A stretch of DNA of 64,000 nt from Jejuia sp. UBA6058. GTDB lineage: Bacteria; Bacteroidota; Bacteroidia; Flavobacteriales; Flavobacteriaceae. Shown here piece after piece: positions 27,118-37,500 of the stretch; the stretch's first letter is position 1, and the number at the start of each line of letters is the position of its first letter. Made by a program: the position numbers and the translations under genes. The notes beneath the pieces were generated by a model. The model saw only the letters and a list, made by a program, of their open reading frames with translations. It was not told the DNA's origin and made no database searches. The stretch spans positions 1 to 64,000 of the forward strand of contig DIYI01000012.1 in assembly GCA_002428965.1 (NCBI GenBank). Reading direction: 5' to 3'.

Positions 27118-27283
27118 AAGAAATTTTCAGAAAAAGATACCAGTAAATTTTTCATGTTTTTTACACAATCTATTGCTTTAAGGTCTCTCGAACAAATATA
27201 TTTAGAGGCAAACTAAAATCTATATTTTACCTTATTTGAGCAAGTTTTTTAAGTCAACAAAAAACTACATTCAAAATTATCTA

Positions 27284-29221
27284 CTACTGAGATTCTGTAT
27301 TTATAGGTTTAGACCGCTCAATTGGTTTTGAGAAATTAAACACTTGCATACAAACACTACTGATATGCCCTCCTGAATCTGGAAAAATCACCTCCACAGT
27401 ATTTTTTTCTTTTAACAGGTGATATGGCACTGGAATTTCTAAAACCCCAAAATAACTTATCCTATCTGCCTGATCATAACCTCTATAGTTATCTGGTACT
27501 TCTACAGATGTGCCATTTATTTTAAGTAATGGTTGTAAAGACTTACCATGCGCTCTTCCTAAACCTAATCTTAAAATGGCCTCGCCATTCTTTTTTGTTT
27601 TCACATCAGGAATGTGGAAGGTTTCTCCATAACCTGCTGTTATAGGTTTATAATGAGAATCCGCAAAATACTTTGTCTCTAGGGAAGTGTCATTAATTAC
27701 AATTGGTTTATCAAATGTATATTCCAAAATCATTGTAGATTCTGCTCCCAGAAGCACATTAGTAAATGCTTGATCAAACACCTCTTCTTCTAAATTTACC
27801 TTGTTATCCGTTAGCGTCAAATGCCTTTGTTTTACTTCTATAACTTTGTTTGCTGTTATATTGTTTAAATTTAGTTGGATAGTAACTGGATCAAAATTTA
27901 GGTTATTAAGAATGACATAAGCTTTATTATCCTTAACATAGGCATCCACCAAAACATCAAGGTTTGTGGCATAAGTATCTACACGTGTACCTTCAACATT
28001 TTTCCAGAGGTCGTAAAATTTAATCAAATCGGTATAAACCCATTTCCCAGTATAACTCTCTGGTTCATTTTCTTTTCTTAGCAATCGCCATTGGTAGGGT
28101 GTATTATCTCTATAACTCCATTCTGCTTTCTCCACAATGAATGGTATGGCCATATCAATTGTATTTGGACGTTCCAAAAAAGCCATTAGTTGAGAATTCA
28201 ATGCCTTTATATGCAACCAATCTCTATATGAGCTCCACTGTTCTTGCATATGATCATGCGTCTGGGCTCCAAACTCCGAAATTACGTAGGGCTTAATTTC
28301 GCCTTTAGTTAATTCAGTATATTGATCAATCATATCAAAAGTGGCTTCAATATTGCTTCCTGACCTTAATATTTTTTCCCCATTTCTGATAGTCGGGAAA
28401 TCATAAAGATGTAAACTCCAAAAATCCATATCATCACCTGCTAAATCGATAAACCGTTTCCACCTATTTTCCCAACGTTTAAAATTTCCCAAATCCAAAT
28501 TCGGAAAAGCAGCTGTATATCCTCCAACTTTTACATCCTCAATGTTTCTTTTTATGGCCTTGGCTACTTTGATATGATACTCTGCTATTTCATCTGTCGT
28601 TTTAATATAGTTACTTGGGCCTCCTAAAGTTTGATAAGCTGGCTCATTTATAATCTCTATATTGTTAATTTTAGCCGGACCATATCCACCGTAAAACTGT
28701 TTAACATAACGCCCTATATACTCTCCTACTGCATCTGGCCCGCCAAACTTCCATCCCTGCTTGGTTGGTTGTTGACCTCTACCTGTCCAAAACCCATTAA
28801 ATTGTGGCGCAATCACAATGTTACTTCGTTCTTTATAGTCGTGCAACCAGTCGCACTCCAAATAATAGTTTTTGGCTATTGTACCCTTAAGTGTAATTTC
28901 TGCAGGGTCGGCATAACCTTTACGTGAAGGATCTTCTTGAATATCATTTAAATACCAAGTAACCCCTCCTGTACTCCTTCCAAGATAAACGTTATACTTG
29001 TTAAAAAAGTCATTCCTTAAGTCTTCAGTAAAGTTGTCCCCTTCCCAATCAGCAACATTGATTATAGAATGAACAGTAATAAATTTATTTCTCTGAAACT
29101 CTGATACGTTCCCTACACTGTGCCGTACATTTAAGTTTACATCAACCGCTACTTGTCCAAATAAATCACCTCCAAAAATGAATACTGTTAATAAAGGTAT
29201 AATGAGCCTTAAGTTTTCCAT
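27284..29221 (-). CDS. GH86 beta-agarase/porphyranase-type glycoside hydrolase (copy 1)
   Basis: This 645-residue secreted enzyme has a signal peptide at 1-23 (LFGQ). The TIM-barrel (about 27-400) has the likely acid/base Glu193 in EIINEP and nucleophile Glu316 in VISEFGAQ, with GGYTAAFP and FWSLHLYDFP between them. Two beta-sandwich domains follow (about 420-645), including the ISYFGVLEIPVPYHLL segment. These are the features of GH86 enzymes that cut agarose or porphyran of red algae. I use the ATG at 29221 rather than 29245 because it starts directly with the signal peptide. It is the last gene of the second RHS module and has a near-identical-length paralog at 43730-45667. Confidence 0.88.
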   Translation of the reverse strand: MENLRLIIPLLTVFIFGGDLFGQVAVDVNLNVRHSVGNVSEFQRNKFITVHSIINVADWEGDNFTEDLRNDFFNKYNVYLGRSTGGVTWYLNDIQEDPSRKGYADPAEITLKGTIAKNYYLECDWLHDYKERSNIVIAPQFNGFWTGRGQQPTKQGWKFGGPDAVGEYIGRYVKQFYGGYGPAKINNIEIINEPAYQTLGGPSNYIKTTDEIAEYHIKVAKAIKRNIEDVKVGGYTAAFPNLDLGNFKRWENRWKRFIDLAGDDMDFWSLHLYDFPTIRNGEKILRSGSNIEATFDMIDQYTELTKGEIKPYVISEFGAQTHDHMQEQWSSYRDWLHIKALNSQLMAFLERPNTIDMAIPFIVEKAEWSYRDNTPYQWRLLRKENEPESYTGKWVYTDLIKFYDLWKNVEGTRVDTYATNLDVLVDAYVKDNKAYVILNNLNFDPVTIQLNLNNITANKVIEVKQRHLTLTDNKVNLEEEVFDQAFTNVLLGAESTMILEYTFDKPIVINDTSLETKYFADSHYKPITAGYGETFHIPDVKTKKNGEAILRLGLGRAHGKSLQPLLKINGTSVEVPDNYRGYDQADRISYFGVLEIPVPYHLLKEKNTVEVIFPDSGGHISSVCMQVFNFSKPIERSKPINTESQ

Positions 29222-29259
29222 GAGATAGGTATTTAAATTTATCATAAATCATAAAGATC

Positions 29260-29315
29260 TAAATCTACAACTACCTTAATATTATTGCTAAGGTTTAACC
29301 TTACTTTTAGTAAGG
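29260..29315 (-). promoter_or_regulatory. Regulon element and -7 box for GH86 copy 1
   Basis: The 27-bp element occupies 29289-29315, reading towards the GH86 gene on the minus strand, with all three half-sites intact. The -7-like box TAGATTTA lies at 29260-29267 after a 21-nt gap, 38 bp before the chosen start. Confidence 0.75.
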
Positions 29316-29420
29316 TGTATTGTGTTATAACTGTAAACTAATACTTGTAATGTTATTAGTTCCGCAAATATTTCATTTTGAGGAAATGTTGGTTAACACA
29401 ATATTATATTATTGATATTG

Positions 29421-29510
29421 CCTACATTAGCCTTAAGCTTTATGCTATTGTAGGAACAATTTTAAAACATATTGGACTCTTTCATTTTATAAAAGAATAT
29501 GTATTCTTTT
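29421..29510. repeat. Two hairpins between the immunity-type gene and the GH86 promoter
   Basis: CCTACATTAGC at 29421-29431 faces GCTATTGTAGG at 29444-29454 with 10 of 11 pairs. AAAAGAATA at 29491-29499 faces TATTCTTTT at 29502-29510 perfectly. They lie within 120 bp after the stop of the gene at 29537-29962. Neither is followed by a strong T run on the minus strand, so a terminator role is possible but not clear. The rest of 29316-29536 shows nothing else. Confidence 0.4.
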
Positions 29511-29536
29511 CATTGGAAGCTTGTTTTTAAATTATT

Positions 29537-29962
29537 TTATAATTTAAGAACTTCCATCAAATCACTTTTAAAAGACGAAATATTAAAGGAGCTAAGCTTC
29601 TTGGTATTCAATATATAATTAAGGTCATCTATAATTCTAGTTACAATTAAACTCTTCTTATTTTCAATATTAGTTTCTTGATAAAGCTTAAAGTCAATTC
29701 TTAAATCAAAAAAAAGGACTTTATCTAAAGTATAAGTATACCCATCAATTCCATTCATTTTCTTCATTTTAAAGAATTTCGGTCTATTTACTTTAAAGAA
29801 AGCTTCAAAATCTTTACTGACACAAATAATATTGATATTTAGATTATTTATACTATCACCATAACTTTTATTGCTAAAGTGTGAATCAAAGTCTTTTGAA
29901 AGTTGTGATATCGGTTCTGTATCTACTTCACGTGAAGCAGAAATACCTAGAATTAATTTCAT
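29537..29962 (-). CDS. Putative immunity protein for the RHS toxin upstream
   Basis: I do not recognise this 141-residue protein. It has no signal peptide or membrane segment, so it should be cytosolic. It is mixed alpha/beta with many Lys, Asp and Asn. The gene starts 19 bp after the stop of the RHS protein whose C-terminus looks like a nuclease, and it is on the same strand. A small, compact, family-less gene directly after a polymorphic RHS toxin is normally its immunity gene. Its presumed cytosolic location fits a toxin that acts on nucleic acid. The function rests on position only. Confidence 0.5.
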   Translation of the reverse strand: MKLILGISASREVDTEPISQLSKDFDSHFSNKSYGDSINNLNINIICVSKDFEAFFKVNRPKFFKMKKMNGIDGYTYTLDKVLFFDLRIDFKLYQETNIENKKSLIVTRIIDDLNYILNTKKLSSFNISSFKSDLMEVLKL

Positions 29963-29981
29963 TTTAATACTATTTAATTAA

Positions 29982-32900
29982 TTATCTCCAAATTTTATTT
30001 CCCGGTGGGCGATGTCCGTGCATCAATGCATAACCATATATCATTATCTTTTCTTGAACCTTAATTTGAGCGACTGTACCATAAAAAATAGGAACCATTT
30101 TCAATCTTCCTCTAGCCAATTCAGATAAAGTATATCTACTAAAACCTTTTGTCGTTTCTCCATATTTCCAGACATCTCCTTTATTCAAGTGAGTATATCC
30201 GGCAGCCACAGACTTTCCTCGAATCATAATTGGATATGATCCACTTTCTGTCGCTCTAAGTTCATATGTCATTCCAACACCGCCTAAGTTCTTTTCTAAA
30301 ATATTATTGATCTCCTTTAACTGCTTAGCTATTAACTCTGAGTTATCATATATCCAAACCATACCTAAGCCAGTCCATACAAAAGGTATCGCGGCGTCAT
30401 CAATTACTCCAATAGCAGTGACATCATCAGCCAATAGTCCTCCACTTATAGTTAAAGCCAAAGCCATGGAGGAGTGATCCCACTTATCTATCTCCGCTTG
30501 CAGTTTTTCACACAATTCAGGGCATTGACTACAATCATCACATTCAGGATCACCATGTTCCAAAGGCCCCACTTTAATTTCAGGCTTATTCAGTTCCTCA
30601 TTAATTTCATCAATAAAACTGTCCATATCGCGTTGGCGCCTAAACTCTGCTGACCGCGCTTGCATATATTCATGGGTAATGCCACCCCTTTCATGCAAGG
30701 GCACGTATCTTCCCTCATTCCATATTTGGTCGGTTACACTAAAATTATCAGCGTAATAATAACTTTCCCCACTAGCATTAGCATTGGCATCAGCCCCACT
30801 AGGGTCTGCCCAAAACGCAGGGTTACCATCAAAGGCCATATAGGTGCTCATACTATGGTGGGTAACAGGGTCTGTACTGGTAAACCTTGCAATGGTGGGG
30901 TCGTAACTACGTACATCCATCTCGTAAAGGTTAAGCCCCAGGCTCTCCTCATACTCCACACCATTGTATTTCCATTTTAAAGCAGGATTAGCAAACGCAC
31001 TGGGATTGTCATTATAACCCTCGTGCTTAAGCCCGTAAGGATAGTAGTTGTTTTCCTCTAGTATTTCTAAATCTGGATTGTCGGTTGCCTTGCGTATGGT
31101 AAGGTTATCAAACCAAACATCTCCTGCATAATAATTGGCTATCTTAAAGTTAAGACCTGTAGTATTAGAAGGTATAGTAACCCTTTTCTCTAAATACACC
31201 CATTCTCCCTTAATATTAGTATAAATACTGCCTCGGGTAAATACAGTGTTAGAACTGTTCTTGCTCATTAAATATATGTAGGCAATATTTGATGAAGATA
31301 CATCTTCCAAGTATACCCAACCAGAAATAATATAATCAGTATTTTGTGGGTTACTGACATTAATCCAACTGTTATTATAACTTACACTTTGATACGAATT
31401 AGTTCCATATGGTGTTAGTTTGCCTGAGGTATCATCGGCATGAGCAAAATTAGCATCATATTGTACTGCTATTCCTGTATTGATGCCATTACTGCCCCAG
31501 CCACTGGAACTCTCAAAACCGTCATAAAACACCAAATCATGCTTGCCTTTATAACTTAAACGCACATTACCCAAATGATCCTTGTACTGGTAAATATAAT
31601 TGTAAGCATCACTTACGGATGGCTCTATATACCCTTCAGGATGGTTAAAGAATTTCAAAGAACTGCCTGTGTTGTCCGTTTGATAAATGTAATTACCAGC
31701 ATAATGTGTGTAAACATCATTACCGCCTTCACTTACCTTTTTCTCCAGCTTAACACCTGTGGCATCGTAAATATAGGAAATCGTCCCATTATTTCCATTA
31801 CCGTTTACCGAAATACTGGTAGGTAAGTTGAAATGATTATAGGTAATTCCGTTTGTGCTAGTAGTGCCTATACCCTTATTGAGATCCATAACCATATTAC
31901 CATTGGCGTCGTAACGGTAATCATCACCTGTGTTTGTCCCATCGATAAACCCAAGATCATCATCACCTGAATCGGTAACTTTTAAAAGCTTATTTCCAGA
32001 ATCGTAGGTATAGTTTAAATTATCCATTGGGTCGTTATACCCTCTATCGTCAAACCGCCCCAAATATGTTATGTTGCCGTTTTTATCATAGTTGCAATAC
32101 TCATAATATTTATATAAACCTTCATCAGAAAACATGGCATCTCTCATCCTATTCATACCATCGTAGGAATAGGTGTACCATTTTTTAGTATTGTCTAAAT
32201 TTGCAGTTCGCCATTCCGCTTCTGCAATATTACCATTATACAGCATGCCCCCATTATCATTATAGTGCTGCCTTGTGTTATAATTCAGTTTTAAGCTGAA
32301 AAGATCATCCTGTAAATTATCTGTATCATTTATTTCCTTGAGCCAACCCCTAATATTATGGGAATAGTCCACCGTTTGTAATGCAACATCGGTATTGACA
32401 ATGATGAAGTTTTCTATCATTCCGTTCTCGGTAGTGAAGGCAGCATCGCCATATAGTGGATTGCCATTAGTGGTAGCGGTTGAAACATAAAACACCTCTC
32501 CATTATTCATGTAATACACCGTATTGTCCCTGACCTCTATTTTAAACCTATCGCCTGCATTGTAGGATATTGCAGAACCCTTAGGAACAACATTATTTGG
32601 ACCAACCTTCTCATATACCTGAGCCGTACCATCATTTCCTAAATTTATCGCATAGTCTATACTACTTGCAAAATAATCGGTATCCGAATATGACAGCCCC
32701 ACAGTGAGATCTTTATAGTCATAGGTAGCCTTGAAGCTTACATATCCATTATTGGTAAAACTCTCAAAGGTAGAGAGACCCGCATTCTGTGTTACAGGAG
32801 CCCATTTTACTATCCTGCCACTACCATCATTATACACAGTTAAACCATATCTGTTCTGGTATTCACTAATAATCGGTACATCACCACCTACAAGCTTTTG

Positions 32901-34571
32901 CTTCAATTGCCCCAGTTCATCGTATTTGTTCCTTGCTATGAGTTCCGATTTTACACCATCTATCTCTTGCTCGTGAGCTAACAGGCGGCCCATATGGTCA
33001 TAACTAAACCTATCTATGGTAGTAATGGTATGATGACCCGTTCTTTGATGTACGGATGTACTTTCCAAAACATTACCCAAAAAATCTAGTTTACTTTTTA
33101 TTTTATCCGTTGTTTCTAAATACTCGTTATGGCTATAAACGTAAATAGGTCTTACCTTTTCATCGTAATACGTTGCCGTGGTAATCCATTTTGCGGGGCT
33201 ACCCGTATCTAATACACGTACTTTAGATACTGTTGGTAAGCCTTTTACATTTGTGGTTGGTGTAACACCATAGGCGTCTTCAGATGTGCCTGCACCCTCA
33301 TCAATATAATCATCATAATAATTAATGGTGGACACATAAGAAACATCCGTAGGGTAGCTGTTGTTCGTGTAATAAATATCTACTCCTGTCAAATTACTTG
33401 AGGATCCCGTTGTTGATTCGCTTAGTACACTTGCTATATTTGCTTGAGACTGCAAATATTCTCTGCTTACAAAAGATGGGAAATTTGCGGTTCCTGTATA
33501 GGCAACCCTTCCAAAAGCATCGTACTTGGTAAAGTACCACCAACTTGTTCCAGAGGTCAATATCGGTCTGTCCAACTTATCATATACAATCTTTTCCCAT
33601 TGTTTGCCTGGAATTCTTTTCTGTACTAATCTATTCTTATCATCATAAACATATTGGTACAACAAATCATTCATACGCAAAAGAATATTACTTATACTTT
33701 CGGTGGAGGCCTCCACTTTCGGCGGAAGTACATAGCTTAAATTACCATACTCATCATAGGCATAATATGTGTCATGAGGCGCATCGTTTACAGTGGTAGA
33801 GCCCACTTTAGTCCTACCATAGGTGCGTTTTAAAATAACACGTCCCTGCTTATCTTTGAACTCTTCTGTAGTATGCAAATTCCCACTGGTCCAATTCTCG
33901 TTTTTAGTGATAACCTTAGAGAGTTCATTTGCTGGGTAGTATCCACTGTTATGCGCACTGAGACTTAATGTTGGTGTATAGGTAGTTACATTATTTGTAA
34001 TGGTAGCACTTGTGGAGACTACAAAGTGCTTCACTTCATTCCCGCTGTTAGTCTGATAATCAAATTTTATGGTGTGATCTGTATCTGAGTTTTTATCCAA
34101 CGCCCAATCTGCTCCTGGTGCTCCCTGCTCTAATGCTCTTCCCAAAGGAGAGCTTTCTGTGTGACTCTCTGAATATGGATTGGGATTTAAAGCCGTTATA
34201 TCATCTGGAAATTTAGTTATATACTGTGTCTCAAGGGTAGTGAAAAATGTGTTGTCCTGCGCTTCATAGTCCAAAGAACTATTGCTTCTTGAATAAGGAA
34301 GATACGTCTTCATTTGTCTGCCAAATTCATCATAAATCGTTGGTGTTATAATATCCTCCTTATTTCCTCCTCCTTCAACCGCGATACTTTGTTTTGGCCT
34401 GCCCAATCCATCAAAATAGGTGATACTTTCCAACTTATGGCTGTCATCAATATTACCAGTAGTAGTCCCTATCTTATAGGTTGTGTTCTTTATATAGTTC
34501 TCTGATGTATTCTGCCCAAAAACTAAGGATACTGTGCAAATAGCAACTAGTGTAAATAATAACTTTTTCAT
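29982..34571 (-). CDS. RHS polymorphic toxin with GIY-YIG-like C-terminal tip
   Basis: This 1529-residue protein begins with a signal peptide (1-19) and a DUF6443-type region opening NYIKNTTYK and ITYFDGLGRPKQS. A long YD/RHS-repeat shell follows, interrupted by two lectin-like beta-sandwich inserts (about 600-700 and 1040-1170). The RHS core region is near 1180-1260 (GLNLYEMDVRSYDPTIARF). Beyond it the sequence has no similarity to the paralog at 48076-52485. The last 97 residues (1433-1529) show KYGETT at 1469-1474, Arg1479, Glu1507 in QEKIMIYGY and Asn1525 in PPGNK. These match the order of GIY-YIG nuclease residues. It follows the TcB-like shell gene after 12 bp. The nuclease call is inference. 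Confidence 0.8.
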   Translation of the reverse strand: MKKLLFTLVAICTVSLVFGQNTSENYIKNTTYKIGTTTGNIDDSHKLESITYFDGLGRPKQSIAVEGGGNKEDIITPTIYDEFGRQMKTYLPYSRSNSSLDYEAQDNTFFTTLETQYITKFPDDITALNPNPYSESHTESSPLGRALEQGAPGADWALDKNSDTDHTIKFDYQTNSGNEVKHFVVSTSATITNNVTTYTPTLSLSAHNSGYYPANELSKVITKNENWTSGNLHTTEEFKDKQGRVILKRTYGRTKVGSTTVNDAPHDTYYAYDEYGNLSYVLPPKVEASTESISNILLRMNDLLYQYVYDDKNRLVQKRIPGKQWEKIVYDKLDRPILTSGTSWWYFTKYDAFGRVAYTGTANFPSFVSREYLQSQANIASVLSESTTGSSSNLTGVDIYYTNNSYPTDVSYVSTINYYDDYIDEGAGTSEDAYGVTPTTNVKGLPTVSKVRVLDTGSPAKWITTATYYDEKVRPIYVYSHNEYLETTDKIKSKLDFLGNVLESTSVHQRTGHHTITTIDRFSYDHMGRLLAHEQEIDGVKSELIARNKYDELGQLKQKLVGGDVPIISEYQNRYGLTVYNDGSGRIVKWAPVTQNAGLSTFESFTNNGYVSFKATYDYKDLTVGLSYSDTDYFASSIDYAINLGNDGTAQVYEKVGPNNVVPKGSAISYNAGDRFKIEVRDNTVYYMNNGEVFYVSTATTNGNPLYGDAAFTTENGMIENFIIVNTDVALQTVDYSHNIRGWLKEINDTDNLQDDLFSLKLNYNTRQHYNDNGGMLYNGNIAEAEWRTANLDNTKKWYTYSYDGMNRMRDAMFSDEGLYKYYEYCNYDKNGNITYLGRFDDRGYNDPMDNLNYTYDSGNKLLKVTDSGDDDLGFIDGTNTGDDYRYDANGNMVMDLNKGIGTTSTNGITYNHFNLPTSISVNGNGNNGTISYIYDATGVKLEKKVSEGGNDVYTHYAGNYIYQTDNTGSSLKFFNHPEGYIEPSVSDAYNYIYQYKDHLGNVRLSYKGKHDLVFYDGFESSSGWGSNGINTGIAVQYDANFAHADDTSGKLTPYGTNSYQSVSYNNSWINVSNPQNTDYIISGWVYLEDVSSSNIAYIYLMSKNSSNTVFTRGSIYTNIKGEWVYLEKRVTIPSNTTGLNFKIANYYAGDVWFDNLTIRKATDNPDLEILEENNYYPYGLKHEGYNDNPSAFANPALKWKYNGVEYEESLGLNLYEMDVRSYDPTIARFTSTDPVTHHSMSTYMAFDGNPAFWADPSGADANANASGESYYYADNFSVTDQIWNEGRYVPLHERGGITHEYMQARSAEFRRQRDMDSFIDEINEELNKPEIKVGPLEHGDPECDDCSQCPELCEKLQAEIDKWDHSSMALALTISGGLLADDVTAIGVIDDAAIPFVWTGLGMVWIYDNSELIAKQLKEINNILEKNLGGVGMTYELRATESGSYPIMIRGKSVAAGYTHLNKGDVWKYGETTKGFSRYTLSELARGRLKMVPIFYGTVAQIKVQEKIMIYGYALMHGHRPPGNKIWR

Positions 34572-34583
34572 GATACCCTTGTT

Positions 34584-37500
34584 TTAGTGTTTGTAATTGT
34601 ATTCGTTCTCGCTTAAAATATTACCATTGGCATCCTTTACATGTTTCAGCCTATTAAAATCATCGTATTCGTAATATGTGGTATAACCTCTTGTATCCGT
34701 AACACTTGTTATACCAATAAGCAGGTCATACGTGTACGTAGTTATTTGCGCATCGTCCAATGCAGGGTCATTTCTCAAATCCGCCAGCTTCTGCCTCAAC
34801 AAACCTTCCTGTCCAAAATAGCTCACATTCCCATTTGCAGCTATAACGTCCATAGTTCTGTCATTTTCAGAATTAGAAGTATTTACAGCATCAGAAATCT
34901 TGCTCTGTACCGCTATGGCATCAGCATACGAAAAGTTCTCAATCTTAGCTATGGGGTATTTCTTATTGTAGCCCCATATATAATAGATATGAGGCCCATC
35001 CGTTTGTGATACCTCGACAGGCTTGCCCTCATCATTATATAAATGATATTCTACACGCTCTTTAAGCGGATTTGTTGTGGCATTATATGTCCCTTTTAAG
35101 CTTTCAACAGTTAGGGGCTTTACAAAATTTTGAAGCCCCCACTGGGTATAGTTGGTACGCTTTATACTCAATAATTCGTTAGCATCTGCTATACCGTCTT
35201 CATCTTCATCTTTATAGACCTCCGTTTGGATGGACGTTGCCATTCTATGTAAATCATCATCAAGGAGCCTTTGAACCGTAGAAAAATTACTTATAGCCCC
35301 ACCAAGTATAACACTATCATCTTGTAAGGTAGTAGCGGTTTTTATATCATCTGGATAAATCTTCTTGGTAATTATTGGTTTTAAATCACTAGTAGTTGCG
35401 GTAATTTGAGAAGGCTTGTAGTTCTTACTATTTGGAGTATAGACGTAAGTTGTTTTACTCGCAATAGGATTGGCGCCGTTAAGATCATAAATGGTGTCCG
35501 TTTTCTCATTTAAGTACCACCATTCACTTTTTATCTTATAATCGCTGTATTTTACAACATCTTCCCAATCAATCCTGCAACTTAAGGCATCATAGCAAGG
35601 TGATTGAGAAAATAGTATATCTTCACTATTGGCATGGCTTCTGCTCAGACCATACATATAAGGTTGATAGGAATCTAGACTATAATCATACTCGGACTTA
35701 GATACTAATACCCCAGCTGTATTATAATTCTCGGTTTTTAATAATTTGCCGTTGTCCAGATGTATTTCATTAGGAATCGAGGTGCCATAATCTGCCACAG
35801 TCTCTAATTGATTTTGGAAATAATATACTGTTTTACCAAGTGTGTTACCCTGACTGTCTATTTGGGAAACCGACACCTGATCGTATCCAATGGATTTACC
35901 ATTGGCTGAAGTTGCAACTGGTATTATAGGAGAACTTGAAAACGATTTACCCGCAGATAGTATTCTGTATTTATCTGTTGTATGCTGTCCATTAGTACCA
36001 ACAATTTCAAGCGTGCTCTCATATTCATGGATCTTAACCTTATCATATTGGATTGGTGATAATAATTTTCCTGATGATCTGGTGACCAATGGTGAAGGTT
36101 GATTGGGTACCGCATTCTCAAACTGATACCCTTCTCGTGTATAATCGTAAATTGTTCGTTTTAAAAGTGCATCGTCGGAGTCGTAATTTTTTATTTCTTT
36201 AATTCGTAGTCCTCCCCCTAATTGATAATCGAATGCATCTACCGTTTGTGGATCTGTGATGCTTATCTGCTCGTAGTTGACAAATTCTGCTATAAAATCC
36301 GATGCAAATTGTCCCGTATTGATTTCAACCCTATAGTTTCCAGGGGGGAGGAGAACACCTTGCACTGATTTAAAGCTATTAGTACTATTCGGTCTAAAAA
36401 CTATTATTTCACTGCCATCTTGACGTTTTAACACACCCTCGGCACCTATCGAATTGGCTATGAACATCTCAAAATCTAAACGCACCCTAGTGGTATTGGA
36501 AATGGTAAAATCCTTGGCCAATCCATCAAATCCGTTTGTGGTACTTGTGTTGCCAAAATAAGTCGTAAGATGAATTTTGTTTTCTTCATAGCGGTATACA
36601 GGCATTTCAGTTCCACCAGGCAGGGAAGTGACTAGAGGTAGTGGACCAGAGCCACTATAGGTTGCTAAAAAGCCAGGGGCCTTATACTTTGGATAATAAT
36701 TACTGTACCTATTGGTTTCCAAAACAAATTCTGTTTTGCCCTTTGTTGGATATGTTATACTTTTTAAAGAATAAATCTTATTTAGCGTTGAATCTACCGA
36801 ATGCCTTAAGTAGCCAACATTGAAAAGGTTATGGCCTGGTACTTTATAAGAAATTGATTTGGCTACTAAGGTATCCATGATAGGCAAGTTTCCCATGAAT
36901 TCTGTACCATACTCATGACGCTCATCACTAATAATCTCTGGTGGGTCATTTGAAGTATGAGTAACCGCATCCATGTCCAAACTAGAATGCTGTATCATGG
37001 AGGATACATTTTCCGGTCTACCCCAATAGCCCCAATGATCTGTCCTATCCGAGTTTTTGGCTACTGGAGCAATATTAGAAGGTCTTTGATGGTAGGTAAA
37101 TGTATGAGGCTCCTTGTTAACCCGAACACTATTTACAATATTATACTCCTGTACACTGGTTAAACATAACTTAGCATATAGGTGATTGATACTGCCTGAA
37201 TCGGTATTTACATAAGTGTAGTTAAACTCAAACCCTTTTATCAGTTCATCATCGTCATTAAAAACTCTAATGCCCGATAATTTTTTGCTGGACAAATTAG
37301 AATTCAAATCATCTCTATCCGTAACATCAAACAACACATAACCGCCATCAAAATCAATACGGTCCATATAAAAATCATATATATATTCCACTGAACTTAC
37401 GCTACTACCATAGGCAATATCAGGCAAGTGACGATCTAAAACGACTAAATCCAATCCTGGAGGGGGAAGATCCAATAGTGTTGTATTTATCTTTAAGGTA

